Shown here piece after piece: positions 21,552 to 34,149 of a stretch of DNA of 64,000 nt. Location of the stretch: assembly GCA_019916065.1 (NCBI GenBank), contig CM034237.1:42948485-43012484 (forward strand), read 5' to 3'. Numbering within the stretch: the stretch's first letter is position 1; the number at the start of each line of letters is the position of its first letter. The notes below the pieces were generated by a model that saw nothing but the letters and a program-made list of their open reading frames with translations, did not search any database and was not told where the DNA came from. The stretch comes from Vitellaria paradoxa (Eukaryota; Streptophyta; Magnoliopsida; Ericales; Sapotaceae). A program made the position numbers and the translations under genes.

Positions 21552-24500
21552 TTAGCCACTAGTCTGAGGATGATAAGGTGTTGCCACCTTATGAGTGATA
21601 GAGTACTTAGGAACTAGGGCCGCAAAATTCCGATTAAGGAAATGAGTCCCCTCATCACTAATAATAGCCCGCGGATATCCAAAACGACTAAAAATGTTAT
21701 GTTGAAGGAACTTGATCACCACCTTGTGATCATTCGTTTTGGTGGCTATCGCTTCTACCCACTTCGAGACATAGTCCACTGCCACAAGAATATATTCATA
21801 ACCAAACGAAGATGGAAATGGACCCATGAAGTCAATGCCCCAAACATCAAAGATCTCAACTACAAGGATAGGGGACAAAGGCATCATGTCTCGACACGAC
21901 ATATTACCCATTTTTTGGCATCTCAAGCAAATCCGGCAAAAGTTATATGCATCCTTAAAAAGGGTTGGCCAATAAAAACCACTCTGTAATACTTTTGCAG
22001 CGGTTTTCTTTCCACTAAAATGCCCACCGCACTCGAGAGTATGACAGAAAGTAAGGATACTATGGTATTCACTCTCAGGGACACATCTACGAATAATCTG
22101 GTCCGGACAATATTTAAACAGTTCTGGATCCTCCCAAAAATAATATCCTATTTGAGAAAAGAATCGATCCTTATCTTGCTTGGACCAATCAGAAGGAATA
22201 TGACCACTGGCAAGATAATTGACGATATGCGCGTACCATGGGGGTTGCCCCTGTGACACCTCAAGAAGCTGCTCATCAGGGAATGAATCTCTAATGGGTA
22301 ATGAGTCGTTAGAGTGCTCAGTAAAGATCCTAGATAGGTGGTCTGCTACAATATTTTCAGAACCTTTCTTATCCCGAATTTCAAAATCAAACTCTTGCAA
22401 TAGTAGAATCCACCGAATCAACCTAGGTTTCGCGTCTTTCTTAGATAGCAAGTACCGTAAAGCGGCATGATCAGAGAACACAATAACTTTAGATCCTAAA
22501 AGATATGATCGAAATTTGTCAAGGGCAAACACGACAGCAAGCAACTCCTTCTCTGTAGTGGTGTAGTTCAATTGAGCCCCAGAAAGAGTTTTGCTGGCAT
22601 AGTAAATCGCATGCACGATCTTATTAACCCTTTGGCCAAGGACTGCACCAACTGCATAGTCAGATGCATCACACATAATCTCAAAAGGAAGAGACCAATC
22701 GGGTGCCTGCATGATGGGAGCAGAAGAAAGGGCATTTCGAAGAGTCTCAAATGCTTTCTTACACGCTTCATCGAAGACAAAAGGAGTATCCTTGGCGAGA
22801 AGGTCGCATAAGGGTTTAGAAATTTTGCTAAAATCTTTGATGAATCGGCGATAAAATCCTGCGTGCCCAAGGAATGATCGAATTTGTTTAACAGATTTTG
22901 GAGGTGGAAGCTTAGAAATTAGATCAACTTTAGCCCTATCGACCTCGATTCCTCTTCTAGAGACAATGTGCCCTAGCACGATACCTTCTTGAACCATAAA
23001 ATGGCTTTTTTCCCAACTTAAGACTAGATTTGTCTCCATGCATCTTTTAAGCACTTTCACTAGATTTTGGAGACAATCATCAAATGATGTCCCAAATATT
23101 GAGAAGTCATCCATGAAAACTTCGAGAAATTTTTCCACCATGTCAGAGAAAATAGACATCATACACCTTTGAAATGTTGCAGGTGCATTGCACAAGCCAA
23201 ACGGCATCCGCCGATAAGCAAATGTGCCATAAGGACAGGTGAAGGTCGTTTTTTCTTGGTCGGCAGGGTCGACAGGCACTTGGTTATATCTAGAATATCC
23301 ATCCAGAAAACAGTAAAAGCTTTGACCTGCTAATCGCTCTAGGATCTGGTCAATGAAGGGCAAAGGAAAATGATCTTTTCTAGTCATGGAGTTTAACTTC
23401 CGATAATCAATGCAAACACGCCACCCTGTGGTAGTGCGTGTAGGAACAAGCTCACCTTTCTCGTTCGTCACAACGGTGATGCCAGACTTTTTGGGAACTA
23501 CCTGCGTGGGACTTACCCACTGACTATCAGAGATTGGGTATATAATGCCCGCATCTAGCAACTTAATCACTTCCTTCATTACCACCTCTTTCATGTTTGG
23601 ATTCAACCTCCGTTGCATTTCCCGTGAAGGCCTAGCATTTTCTTCACAATGTATGCGATGCATGCAAATAGAGGGATCAATGCCTTTGAGATCTGCCACC
23701 GACCATCCTATGGCATCCTTGTGCTCTCTAAGCACATTAAGAAGTTGACCTTCCTGTTCAGCAGAAAGGTCAGAAGCTATAATCACAGGAAGAGTGTCAT
23801 CAGGCCCTAAGAAAGAATACTTAAGAGTCACTGGAAGCGGTTTCAATTCAAGTTTGGGTGGAGCCTCAATAGAAGAAGGGGCTGGAGTACTAGAAAGCTC
23901 TGGTAGTGGCTCAAACTTTGCAATCCAAGGAGGCATATCTGACCAAGGTGTAGCGTCTAAAATAGCATTAACGTCCTCAATTGATTGGTCTATATCGTAG
24001 TGATCAATATCAAAGTGAGTCAAGCATACTTCTAAAGGATCATCGGCTAAAATACATGGGAGTGCCTCCTCTACTATCTCATCCACAACGTCGACTGCAA
24101 AGCAGTCCTCCTCTTTTATTAGAGGGTGTTGGGAGGCATGAAATATATTAAGCCGGATATTCATGTTCCCAAAGGATACTTCCATCACTTCTGTCCTACA
24201 ATTTATTGATGCATTGGTCGTGGCCAAGAAAGGTCTACCCAGGATGACAGGAGTTTGCTTACCCGGGTTAGATATTGGTTCTGTGTCAAGGACAATAAAA
24301 TCAGCTGGAAATATGAATTTGTCCACCTTGACAAGAACATCTTCTATAATACCCCTCGGTACCCTAATAGATCTGTCTGCTAACTGCAAAGTGACCGAGG
24401 TGGGCTTCAACTCTCCAAGTCCAAAACGTTCATAAACTGAGTATGGTAGAAGATTCACACTTGCCCCTAAATCCAGAAGCGCTCTTTCAATAGTATGAGT

Positions 24501-26489
24501 GCCAATGACACACGAAATAGTGGGAGTTCCAGGATCTTTCAACTTAGGAGGAGTGGAATATTGCAGAACTGAACTCACATGCTCAGTAAGAAAGACTTTC
24601 TTGTTTACTTGATTCCTCTTCCTCTTTTGCGTGCATAAGTCTTTTAAGAACTTGGCATAAGAGGGAACTTGCTTAATAGCATCGAGTAAGGGGAGATTGA
24701 TCTTAACTTGCTTGAACACCTCCATCATGTCATCAATGGAAGCTCCCTTCTTTGAGAAAGGTGAAGGTGTACCAAGCGCAGTCGGAAAAGGAATCTTAGA
24801 CTCATAAGATGGTGCCTTGTCAGAACTGGAACGGGTGAATTTTGGAGGGATTACCTCTTTATTATTCATATCATTCTCAATCTCAGAACTCTTGTGATGG
24901 GAGGAAACTTTACTTTTCCCACAATTGTCCTCTTCAGGACGAGTCTCAACTTCCCTCCCGTTCCTAAGAGACACGACAATTTTTGCCTGCTCGTGATAGG
25001 TGTCATGAGCAGTGGAATTTTCTACCCCAAATTGTCCTTTAGGATTGTTCATAGGCTGGCTCGGTAGCTTACCCTCTTCCCTTCGATTTAAAGTATTAGC
25101 TATTTGACCCATTTGGGCTTCTAGCCTTGAAATGGATTGGGAGTGAGAGTGAACTAATCGAGTAGTAGCCTGGTGGTCGGTTTTTATTTCCTTTAGAGTT
25201 TGCAATACTTGTTCCTCAAAGTTAGGAGTTCTGTGAGGTTGTGGAAGAGGTTGTTGGTACTGCTGGTTAGACATACGATAAGCCACAGGATTGATAGAAT
25301 TGGGGAAGTTAGATTGTTGTGGTTGAGCAAAAGAGTTGCCCTGAGGTTGTGGCCTCCATGAGAAATTGGGGTGATTGCGCCAACCTGGGTTATAGGTATT
25401 AGAGAAGGGATCATTAATTGGCTTAGGAAACCCCTGTGCAGCATTAACTTGTTCGTGTACAAATTCTGGAAATTGAGAAGCAGCAGGGCAATCACTCACA
25501 AAATGAGTGGGACTATAGCATAGTGCACAGGCCTCTTGGTGCATAGAAGGCTGCGAAGAGGACGGTGAAGAGGATGAGTGGCCATGACTAAGAAGTTGAG
25601 TTAACTGTTGGGCCAAGGCAGCGACTTGCGGATGAATGTCATTAGAGGGCTTAACCTCATAAAGACCTCGTGGCTTTGAAGAAGTTATCGCTGATCCTCT
25701 CTCATTCCTTATAGCTGAAGCATGGTGTTGGGAATTTTCACTAAGGTTTTCAAAGAGTTCCCATGCTTCATCTTCATTTTTCAACATGAATGTCCCCCCA
25801 CAAGAGGCATCCACCATTTGACGTTGCTGAACACACAAGCCATCATAAAAACATTGTACCAATTGCCACTTTGGTACTTTGTGGTGGGGGCATTTTCTAA
25901 TGAGCTCTTGAAGTCTTTCCCAGGTTTCATGGAATTGCTCACCGTCGAGTTGGGCGAAGCTAGTAATAGCTCGCCTATATTGATTTGTTTTACCTGAGGA
26001 AAAGTACTTCTTGAGGAACTCCCTTTGGAGTTGGGGCCAAGTGGTGAAAGAGTTTGCTTGTAAAGAACTTAGCCAATGTTTGGCTTTGTCTTTTAGAGAG
26101 AATGGAAACAAAGTCAATTTAAGGGCATCCTCGCTAAAATTATTAATCTTGACAGTGCGACACACCACGTGGAATTCATCAATATGATTATAGGGATCCT
26201 CATTATTATTCCCATAAAATGAAGGTAAGAGTTGAATAATACTGGGTTTGATTTCATACTGAGCTGCCGTCACATTTGGCAACTGAATGCAAGAGGGAGA
26301 GGTGTACTCAGAAGGAATAAAATATTCCTGCAACCGAGCAAGTGGGGCATTGTTATTTGGATCCTCAGCCATATCTAAATCAGGGGTAGGGTTTCTAAGT
26401 TCTATGAAGAGATTCTCAGGTAGAAAAGGTTGATCTAAAGGTTCAGGACGTTGTAATCTACCTTCTTTCCCTCGGTTCCAGACGCTCAT
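21552..26489 (-). CDS. gag-pol polyprotein, truncated by a nonsense codon
   Basis: 1645 aa in one frame. Gag spans about 1-450 with a zinc knuckle at about 321-334 ([16 protein letters not shown]2CX4HX4C). Protease is at about 655-765 with [12 protein letters not shown], a DLG instead of the usual DSG/DTG active site. Reverse transcriptase covers about 960-1160 with FLDG and FMDD. RNase H covers about 1265-1385 ([25 protein letters not shown]). Integrase starts about 1470 with its HHCC zinc region ([14 protein letters not shown]), and catalytic Asp residues in WGIDFMG and ISDEGTHF. The frame stops after HPQTSG, where a CAA Gln codon is expected and TAA is found. All other motifs look intact. 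Confidence 0.95.
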   Translation of the reverse strand: MSVWNRGKEGRLQRPEPLDQPFLPENLFIELRNPTPDLDMAEDPNNNAPLARLQEYFIPSEYTSPSCIQLPNVTAAQYEIKPSIIQLLPSFYGNNNEDPYNHIDEFHVVCRTVKINNFSEDALKLTLFPFSLKDKAKHWLSSLQANSFTTWPQLQREFLKKYFSSGKTNQYRRAITSFAQLDGEQFHETWERLQELIRKCPHHKVPKWQLVQCFYDGLCVQQRQMVDASCGGTFMLKNEDEAWELFENLSENSQHHASAIRNERGSAITSSKPRGLYEVKPSNDIHPQVAALAQQLTQLLSHGHSSSSPSSSQPSMHQEACALCYSPTHFVSDCPAASQFPEFVHEQVNAAQGFPKPINDPFSNTYNPGWRNHPNFSWRPQPQGNSFAQPQQSNFPNSINPVAYRMSNQQYQQPLPQPHRTPNFEEQVLQTLKEIKTDHQATTRLVHSHSQSISRLEAQMGQIANTLNRREEGKLPSQPMNNPKGQFGVENSTAHDTYHEQAKIVVSLRNGREVETRPEEDNCGKSKVSSHHKSSEIENDMNNKEVIPPKFTRSSSDKAPSYESKIPFPTALGTPSPFSKKGASIDDMMEVFKQVKINLPLLDAIKQVPSYAKFLKDLCTQKRKRNQVNKKVFLTEHVSSVLQYSTPPKLKDPGTPTISCVIGTHTIERALLDLGASVNLLPYSVYERFGLGELKPTSVTLQLADRSIRVPRGIIEDVLVKVDKFIFPADFIVLDTEPISNPGKQTPVILGRPFLATTNASINCRTEVMEVSFGNMNIRLNIFHASQHPLIKEEDCFAVDVVDEIVEEALPCILADDPLEVCLTHFDIDHYDIDQSIEDVNAILDATPWSDMPPWIAKFEPLPELSSTPAPSSIEAPPKLELKPLPVTLKYSFLGPDDTLPVIIASDLSAEQEGQLLNVLREHKDAIGWSVADLKGIDPSICMHRIHCEENARPSREMQRRLNPNMKEVVMKEVIKLLDAGIIYPISDSQWVSPTQVVPKKSGITVVTNEKGELVPTRTTTGWRVCIDYRKLNSMTRKDHFPLPFIDQILERLAGQSFYCFLDGYSRYNQVPVDPADQEKTTFTCPYGTFAYRRMPFGLCNAPATFQRCMMSIFSDMVEKFLEVFMDDFSIFGTSFDDCLQNLVKVLKRCMETNLVLSWEKSHFMVQEGIVLGHIVSRRGIEVDRAKVDLISKLPPPKSVKQIRSFLGHAGFYRRFIKDFSKISKPLCDLLAKDTPFVFDEACKKAFETLRNALSSAPIMQAPDWSLPFEIMCDASDYAVGAVLGQRVNKIVHAIYYASKTLSGAQLNYTTTEKELLAVVFALDKFRSYLLGSKVIVFSDHAALRYLLSKKDAKPRLIRWILLLQEFDFEIRDKKGSENIVADHLSRIFTEHSNDSLPIRDSFPDEQLLEVSQGQPPWYAHIVNYLASGHIPSDWSKQDKDRFFSQIGYYFWEDPELFKYCPDQIIRRCVPESEYHSILTFCHTLECGGHFSGKKTAAKVLQSGFYWPTLFKDAYNFCRICLRCQKMGNMSCRDMMPLSPILVVEIFDVWGIDFMGPFPSSFGYEYILVAVDYVSKWVEAIATKTNDHKVVIKFLQHNIFSRFGYPRAIISDEGTHFLNRNFAALVPKYSITHKVATPYHPQTSG

Positions 26490-26820
26490 ACGCTACGAGA
26501 CTCAGGGCTATTTTTGGAAGAAATTTTGAGATTTTAAATATATAAATATAACTAATTTATTTATTTTTTTATTTTTTTTTTATTTTTTATCAAAATAATA
26601 TAAAATATAAAATATACTAATTATTATTGCAAGATTAAGAATTAAAATACTAAACTAAAAACTCACAGTGTTTTTTTTTTATTAACAAATAGAAAAAAGT
26701 AAATGAATAAATAAATTAATTAAAAAAAATTTAATTTTTAAAAATAAATAAATTAATTAATTAATAAAATCAAGAATTAAAATAAAAATTACTATTGAGA
26801 ATTAGCAACCGTAATAATTG
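26490..26820 (-). other. Leader between primer binding site and gag
   Basis: About 330 bp, extremely AT-rich, without a frame. Corresponds to the 5' untranslated leader of the element RNA, where packaging signals would lie. Confidence 0.6.
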
Positions 26821-26838
26821 TCCCCGGCAACGGCGCCA
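26821..26838 (-). other. Primer binding site (tRNA-Asp)
   Basis: Minus strand TGGCGCCGTTGCCGGGGA, complementary to the 3' end of plant tRNA-Asp(GUC) including CCA, lies 5 bp inside the 5' LTR. Asp tRNA primers are typical of the Athila/Tat group. Confidence 0.92.
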
Positions 26839-26843
26839 AATTT

Positions 26844-28046
26844 TGATAGGTCGTTTTTCACACCAAAAATAAATATAAAAATTCCAATCTTACTACTAAG
26901 TATCGTGGCAAGACGGATGTCGATCCACAGGGACAATGTTACTTTCGCTAACTTTCTAAAATAATCTCTATTTAAACCCTAAAAATATTTAATTGATTTG
27001 ATTTGATTTTAAACTAATGAAATCCTAATAATAAAAATAAAGCAAGCAAATTAAATAAATTGGAAGCAGATGATGAGATGAACTTGAGGATTCGAATCCA
27101 CCGATGCTTTGTAACAAAATATTCATATAGAATCTAGGGATTTATTATTAACACAATCAAGACCTATTAGTGGCTACAAACCCTAATAGTATCGTCAAGA
27201 AATTTCATGAATAAAAGAATGGCATAAACTATCTAACAAGTACGAATCGTCTCTAGGCACGACTCGTCTACGTATAGCATAATTTATCTCACCCCAATCA
27301 TCCACAAATAAACAATAAAAACTATTGTATAACCTCTGTAATTGAAATCACAAAAATCAACACAGATATTTAATTGAAAGATAAAGAACATAAATAGATT
27401 TATAAATAAAAAAAATCCAAAAATCTTTAGTTATACAATTATTGTGAAAAATAATAAAAACCCTAAAATCTATAGATATGATGTTACTTGAACGTCGATT
27501 TCATCTTCACCCTCAAGCGCGTGTGGATCAGCCGAGCATGATGATGGAGAGCACCAAAGAATTGATGAAGACAGCCATCCCCAAAAAGTCTCCAAGCCGC
27601 AGCTCCCTTTCCACTCTCTCTGTTTTTTTCTTTTAATTTTTTTTTTCTATCCCAAAACTTCTCTCCCCAGCCGCCCTTCTGCCCAGCCGTCCAACTCTCC
27701 TCTAGGTTTTCTCTTTTTTTCTTTATATAGCCGAGAGTCCCCTCTGCCAAAGGAAGGTCCACCGCATGAATTGACCTGCGTGGCTGAATGTTTGCAATTG
27801 ATTGACCGTGATTTGTGCTTTGACCGAGTGAGTGCTGCAATTGAACTTTGACCGAGTGGTTTTGATTGGAAGTGATTGACTCCGACTCGATGGCTTTAAT
27901 TATTTAAATTTGAGTCCAAAATACCTGTAACAAAAAATAAAAATATCAAAGCACGAATATAAAGTATCTTGGGACATTTAATATATTTAACAATACTAGC
28001 AAAAATAAATTAAGGAATTAAAATAGGGATATTTATGCACTTATCA
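26844..28046 (-). repeat. 5' LTR of the complete element
   Basis: 1203 bp, near-identical to 18144-19346. It would carry the promoter of the element; the minus-strand TATATAAAG near 27726 is a candidate TATA box. TSD attac follows at 28047-28051. Confidence 0.97.
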
Positions 28047-28051
28047 ATTAC
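28047..28051. repeat. Target site duplication (right) attac
   Basis: Matches 18139-18143 on the other side of the element. Confidence 0.95.
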
Positions 28052-28650
28052 ATTTGCTTTTCTGGCTATTCAATTCTCATGTATTCTATAATATTGCAAT
28101 TATATGATGATAATTTGATCTAGCTATTCCAACTAATCTTAGAGACAATCGCATTATTGCCGAATATATTTATCCACTTGATCTATTTTCGTGTTTTAGG
28201 ATTTTTTTTTTTTTTTTTGGTTGGCCATAAAAAAGCATTTTGTTTTTTTTTTTTTTCTCATAACTTTTTTTCCTCTGACTTTTTTTTTAGTAAAATTTGA
28301 TTGTCTTTTTAGAAATTGTAATTTTAAGTGTGTTAAATGTTCATAAAAAAAATCTTAAAAATTCACATTCATTTGATAAAAACTAGAAAAATAAAAAAAA
28401 AATTTATTACTTTTTTATTCAAACAAATAGGTTTTATTGAGATGGATATGAATTTTTGAATTTTTTTTTTTTTTTTTATGAATACGTTTTGACCCCTCTA
28501 AAAGTTATAACTTTTAAAAAGAAAATCAATTTTTTGTAAAAAATCCATACAATACAAAAATAAAAAATAGCCACAAAAAATCAAACCTAATTATTTTCAT
28601 AACCAAACTAAGCCTTAATCTGATTTTTAGGTTAAAAAAATAAGTTAGAA

Positions 28651-28822
28651 TCATTTGAACCCAAGTCTTGATGTTCACATTGAAAACCTAATTTCCAGAA
28701 GTCCTTCGGAGTGCATCAAAGAAAAGCTTGGATTAAGAGGGAGGCTAAGGAGCATTGGAAAGGTTTTTGAGATACTTTCTAAGAAGCTTGAAGATGAAGT
28801 ATACTTGAATTTGCAACTTTAA
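28651..28822 (+). other. Exon-like coding fragment, unidentified
   Basis: A frame of about 57 codons without Met start reads HLNPSLDVHIENLISRS, then ECIKEKLGLRGRLRSIG and KVFEILSKKLEDEVYLNLQL before a stop. Its amphipathic, low-AT codon use stands out from poly-A/T flanks. I do not recognise the family. It may be a relic exon or captured gene piece, or chance. Confidence 0.25.
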
Positions 28823-28829
28823 TATGTAT

Positions 28830-31520
28830 AACCAATCAACAAAACAGATAACAAACTTAAATGTAGGAAAAAGCACAAGAGATTGAATATAGGGATTTAC
28901 ATAAAAATTCTTTTCCAGGAAAAACTGTAGAGGAATCAAATTATTCCATTATAAGAAGTAACACATGCCTTCGGTTACAAATTAAAGCTTCTCTCAGTAG
29001 GATCTAATTAATACCTCAATTCTATTGTTAAACACTTTGACCCACCAAAACACAAGACAAACACACCCTTTATTAACACAAGGTATATGAAGCCTCCTTA
29101 ATCTTCGATGACATATAGTGAAGAGCATGTAGGCCTTTAAATGCCTTCAGAAACTTCTCAAACAAGTATACAATAGGTAAAATCTATCGAGCCTTATTGT
29201 CATCTGAACGGAAATGTATCTTAGTCAACATTCAAACGGTGGTAAACAGTATTCGAATAGTAAAAGTTAAGGCAGATTTTTTGCATTTTGTCAATCAGGT
29301 CCAGACGTAATTGTGATAATTCTGAACATCATGGCCTGTCTTTGCATATTTTGGCTTCAATTCACCTCTTTGCTTGCTTCCTTTGCATCTTTGATGTTTA
29401 AAAGAACTCATATATAATTATTTATATACTAAAAACATAAAAAAGCAAAAATTACAAAAATGTAGAAACTAATCATTAAAACTATGTCTAAAGCAAGAAT
29501 GAATACCCAATAAACTTTAAAGAGCATGGAAATATATAAAACTAAGTGGTCTCAAAAAATATAATTTCTTTGCAGTGAAATACTACGATTTCAAATCTTA
29601 GTTTTTCATTTCATTTTAGAGCACCCATTGCTTTTTTTTTGGGGGGGGGGGGGGGGGGGGGGGGGCGGGGGGGCACAATAGGTGAAGCCATGTTAATTAT
29701 AATTCTTAAAAAGATATAGCACTTGGCTTAACTTGGCTTTTGCTTTTACTCCATTCCACTATATATTTCTCTTTTGACGAAAATACGTTCTGAAAATTGG
29801 CTAAATTCATTTACTAACTTTTTACAATTCTAATTTAGACATCCAATCAAAATCTTAATTAGTTGACATATAGTTTGATGAATTTAAAACTATGACTGGA
29901 ATTCATTTTATGCATTGAATTCAATACTTTATTATGATGTTAATTCTATTTTATTCAATTCTTTTGTACTAAACGGGACTTAAATATTTTATAACTGTTG
30001 TTTGTTTTTCATACAGTGGATAGTTGTTACAGTCGTGATTTTTTTCCTAAACCGGTTTTCTACGCTAATATTGTGTGTTTCTTCATTTACTATTTTATGC
30101 TTTCTTGAGTCCATGCAATAGATTGATTATTAAATCAGTTAAAGCCACATTCATAACAACCGAGCTAAATTTCGTAAATAATTGTATATATAGCACTCAG
30201 CAGATAAATAAAATTCCACAAGCATATAGTTGATATACCTTCTCCCTCCCCTCCAAAAATAAAATTTGTGATTTTGGTTTCTGACTTTTATTGACCGTGG
30301 ATGACAACCATGGATCCTCACGCATTTAATAGTTATTAGAGAAACAGTAGGTTATCAATGGCGATTACTAAAAATAAACCGGGTGATTTCTAATACTTTT
30401 AGGACAACTTAACAACCACTAATAATATTAGTGACTGTCATATGACTACTGCTGAGTATATATTGATTTCCTTTTAGCGACCACCAAGTAAGAGGACTCT
30501 AATAATAAATATAAGACACTTTTAGCAACTGCATGAGGTGGGTGCTAATGGTAAGATGGCGGTTACTAAACAAATGTTTATTCATTCTCTTCCTATTATC
30601 CTAATCATCAAAAACAAAATAAAATAATTATAATATTTTTATTTTATTTTTCTTTTTGACCTTTTACTTTGTTTTTCTTTTTTACTTTTTACTTTGCTTT
30701 TCTTTCTCAAATATTTATTCCAAACAAAGGCTTAGTGGGGTAAAGAAATTATCATAAATTTGTGTCTTGATTTGAATTTGATTTCAAATATGGTAAATAT
30801 AATATAAGACGATAAATTTGTCCTACTCATAAAAAAAAATAATGAATTTTTATCAAATCTTATTGTTTTAAATTTGATTTCAAATTCTATAGAAATTTCA
30901 AAATTTTAGTTATGAAATGAAATCAAATCCACAATTTAAGTTATGAAATGAAATCAAATCCAACTCATAAAATTTTATTCTAATTTCAAACATAAGAATT
31001 GATGAAAATTTTTATTAAATGAAATCAAATTCCATCAAATCCACCACTCCATCAAACAAAGTGATAAGTTACAAAACTAGCAGTATCCAATTACCTCACT
31101 TTACACTCAATTTCTTCACTTTATTTAATAAATAAATTAATATGTCATGACATAAAAAAAAAAAAAAAAAAAAACACTCCCCCAACCCACAGAAGGGGGG
31201 GGAATAATTTCTCGAATAGAAGATCTTTCATCCAAGGAAAGATGTGCAACTTCCATAACTTCAAGAAATGCCTACCAATTTCATGTATCTGCCATCTTTT
31301 ATCTCGTGGCAACTAGATAAATCACTAAAATACCTACAACTGGGTTGTAAGTAAAACAAAATTACACAAAACATTAACAAATATGGGAAACAAAAATATA
31401 TAACCTAAATTATATAGAAAACTGTCTAAATTTTTACCTTCTACCCAACAACCAAGCTTTTCACAGAGTTCCTTATCCCTCAACTCTCATCTGATGGTTC
31501 TGAAAAAAAAAAAAAACGAA
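28830..31520. other. AT-rich intergenic region with homopolymers
   Basis: No credible gene. The region has T-runs and a 33-bp G tract at 29641-29673. Around 30290-30590 it has repeated motifs such as GGCGATTACTAA, GCGACCACC and GCGGTTACTAAA that look like subterminal repeats of a DNA transposon, but no terminus could be fixed. Confidence 0.45.
29641..29673 (+). repeat. Poly-G tract
   Basis: 32 G in 33 positions (one C at 29666), preceded by nine T. Able to form G-quadruplexes in principle; such runs are also typical sites of assembly error. Confidence 0.9.
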
Positions 31521-31527
31521 TTCACAA

Positions 31528-31975
31528 TATAGGTTTTCATGCATCATATGCTAACAAACCTTGAAATCACAGTTGTGATAGGTCTAGCCCAGAGATGTTT
31601 GGCAAGTATGTTCTCGTCCTCCAACACACACATCAAGATTCCTGAATTAAACCCAACATTCCAGTAAGATAGGTCAACGCAGAACGTCATTTAGAAACCA
31701 ACTACTGATTTACCCAGTTGCATCAACCATTTCGCGATAATAGGCCTTTAAAAAAAAAGTTGAAAATATACGAAACCAACTCAATTAATCTACACAAATT
31801 GATTCTAAATTTACACAATTTTTTTTATCAAAAAAATAAAATAAAATAACACTCAGCGCGTTGAGAGCCCATGCAAGGGGAAACAAAAAAATAACAATAA
31901 TTACAAATAATACATCGCCCATTTTGCTTCAATCTCCATATGAGAACCCAATCATACATAATCATTATCAAGAAC
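31528..31975. repeat. Dispersed repeat, copy 2
   Basis: Counterpart of 9250-9652. Both copies have GGTTTTCATG.ATCA.ATGCTAACAA, then the block around GTCTAGCCCAGAGATGTTTGG, and end at CATAATCATTATC. Copy 2 continues beyond into sequence absent from copy 1, where plastid DNA follows instead. Confidence 0.7.
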
Positions 31976-32229
31976 TCGATTACAAACCCAACTTTTCATA
32001 GATTCACAAGCCATGCCCATCACAGATTCATTCATAGGGCCATCATGTCTCTCACATTTGCAGCGATTGCCGAAGAGAAAAGAGAGGTTGCAAACCCAAA
32101 TTCGTTAATTGTGGGTCAAAGAGAAAAACTTTGAATGGCATGATTGGGGACTTCAAGTGGTTGAGGAGAAGAAATTGACGAATTGGGAGCTAGAGAACAA
32201 AAAGAAAAACATGAATTAAACAAGTTCAC

Positions 32230-32318
32230 CTGCGGCGGAGAACGGAGGCGGCAATTGGATGTGGCAGCGCCATCGGTTGGTAGGGGTGTGGTGCAGCGGC
32301 GACAACGTTGGTCGGCAT
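32230..32318 (-). other. Possible first coding exon of a small or captured gene
   Basis: On the minus strand a pyrimidine-rich leader (CATCTCTCTCCCTCA) precedes ATG at 32318. The frame reads MPTNVVAAAPHPYQPMALPH and PIAASVLRR and ends at CGCCGCAG followed by GTGAAC, a good donor site. Composition is GC-rich against AT-rich flanks. No second exon was recognised. It could be the 5' end of a captured or dead gene next to the dispersed repeat. Confidence 0.25.
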
Positions 32319-32419
32319 TGAGGGAGAGAGATGAGAGACCAGAAATGAGTGTTTGAGAGCGTGAGAGAACATATGAAGGAAGATTTGGGATTTAAGGTAC
32401 AAAGCGAGGAAGGAAAAGG

Positions 32420-33940
32420 AATATGGGGGGTAGGGTTATTTTGGCAGCAGTGACTGCTCCTTGTGGGACTAAAAGATACCTTTAACGACTGTTAATAGCA
32501 GCTTCCCGAGTTTTACATCGGCGAAAGCTTTCCTTTCCAGTCGTGCTAGGTTTGTGATTTTTTTTTTTCCTTTCCACGGTAACATTGGATGCCTCTTCGT
32601 TAACAGATTTATAAATTTGTAATCTTCAAAATCAATTTTAACAGTCAACAAATTATCATTGTAGAGCCATCAAAATTTTCATTTCAACTAACAATTATTT
32701 TGAAAAATTTAGTGATAATTAATTTATAATTTATATTTTGTTCTTATCTTTAGTTTTTTTTTTTTTTTTTACAATAAATAGATAGCTTGTATTCACATTA
32801 ATCAATATAAAGGTTATAAAGTGAAAGAAAAAAAAGTGAGTTTCTCTTCAAATCTTATAACTCAAACTTTTATAAAAAAAACTCGGAGTTTGTGACTTCA
32901 CTTCCGCCCTAAACTCATTGGATGTGATGCTCAAATTCTCTTTATCATTTACGATGAAACTGTTCCAGTCCACTGCTCTCAAAAGTTCCTTCATTTCTTA
33001 AGTATGTTCTACATATAATGCATTTTGTGAATGGAGCAATATATAAAAATTTTAAAGCTCTCGTATTATAAATATATATTTGCAGTGTGAATGTGAATAA
33101 AAATAATAATAAGAAGGTAAGAAATTAATACAAAATTTAACGTAATTTAGCCAAATTACCTCCGTCCACGATAGATGGAATACTTTTTTTACTAATTGTA
33201 AAATCTCTTGTAGGATTATATAATACAAAAACATATATATATATACACTAAAAAATCCTGTCCTATTCAATAAAATCAAAATACCTATACCGTACCATGA
33301 GCCCTCCACACAACACGTGTATCCCTACAGAGGAGTTTCCTACGCTCTACTCCGCTCACTACATTCTGCTACGTTCCGCTCTGAAAAATTACACGTCCCT
33401 TCTTAGTTTTTCAATCTGAATATGAATCACATATCACAATAATATCCTTAGCCGGCCAATCTGTAGTACACGTGAACCTATTTTGTTTTGCTTATGTGGA
33501 ACCTAATTATAAGTTTGTGAACAAAAAGTAACTTTAATAACTTTGGAAAATCAATTAATCGAAGCTGTTGAGTTTGTCCAATTACAGTCTCCGTAGAAGG
33601 AGGAGGATAAAAACCAACAGGAAATTGAGACGTGATCTTATTCACTTGAACAGGTGCCTAGCTATAGTGTTTAAGCAATGTTAATGAAAATTTAAAACGA
33701 ATTGATTTGGAGCCCACTTGATTTAATTAAACTGTATAACCTAGCTTGCAGAAAAAGAAATAGGTAATCTAATTAAAAGTTTAAACTGGTGATACATTAA
33801 AAAATAAATTAAATTAAATTAAAATAGAAGTTTTAAACCCTAATACTTTTGTGAAAAAATCAATAACAACGTTTTTACTGATCGCAATGAAGTGATCAAT
33901 AAGATGATTACCACCACTTCACGCATGCACACTGTGTACA
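32420..33940. other. AT-rich intergenic region
   Basis: No coding-like frame or RNA gene recognised; scattered A/T runs and a TA repeat near 33234. Confidence 0.45.
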
Positions 33941-33950
33941 ACTAGCAGTA

Positions 33951-34080
33951 TCAGTTGAGCCCAGGAGTTCCCCCAAACACTTCAGTAGGGATACAATATA
34001 TATATATAATGTTACCCTCTTTTGCGGAAAAAGAGTCCCCAGTGAAGTGTTCAAGGGGAACTCTAGGGGACACCCTGATG
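33951..34080 (-). ncRNA. MIR395: MIR395 precursor C
   Basis: Minus-strand foldback with the miR395a-type mature sequence at 33965-33985 and passenger arm GTTCCCCTTGAACACTTCAC at about 34041-34061. The outer stem continues with GAGCCC against GGGGAC. The 5' arm agrees with copy A (CCCTTGAACAC). It forms a head-to-head pair with copy D. Confidence 0.95.
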
Positions 34081-34127
34081 TTCGCTCAGTCTTATTTTTG
34101 GTTGCTTAGGTCTGGTAGTAATGTCTC

Positions 34128-34137
34128 CTATTTATAG
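34128..34137 (-). promoter_or_regulatory. TATA box of MIR395 C
   Basis: Minus strand CTATAAATAG at the same distance from the hairpin as in copy B; preceded by the conserved promoter blocks in 34150-34395. Confidence 0.7.
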
Positions 34138-34149
34138 CGAGTTGCTCTC

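Larger units (their letters stand above)
18144..28046 (-). mobile_element. Complete Athila-type Ty3 LTR retrotransposon (9903 bp)
   Basis: Two 1203-bp LTRs (18144-19346, 26844-28046) exactly 8700 bp apart, a 5-bp TSD, a tRNA-Asp primer site, a single gag-pol frame, an internal and an LTR-adjacent polypurine tract are all present on the minus strand. The LTRs differ at five positions by direct comparison (18148, 18901, 18965, 18974, 19077), about 0.4%, so insertion is recent. One nonsense codon at 21554-21552 interrupts integrase. There is no env-like ORF. It lies between two MIR395 pairs. Confidence 0.97.

Noticed and set aside
21024..25997. Numerous plus-strand and shifted frames over the gag-pol region
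   Set aside because: Shadows of the intact minus-strand polyprotein, which carries all domain motifs.
26821..26838. Sequence resembling the 3' end of a tRNA-Asp gene
   Set aside because: Only 18 bases, placed 5 bp inside an LTR: it is the retrotransposon primer binding site, not a tRNA gene.
30290..32520. A complete DNA transposon bounded by the GCGGTTACTAAA-like motifs
   Set aside because: Subterminal-like motifs are visible at the left but no paired terminus or target duplication could be found.
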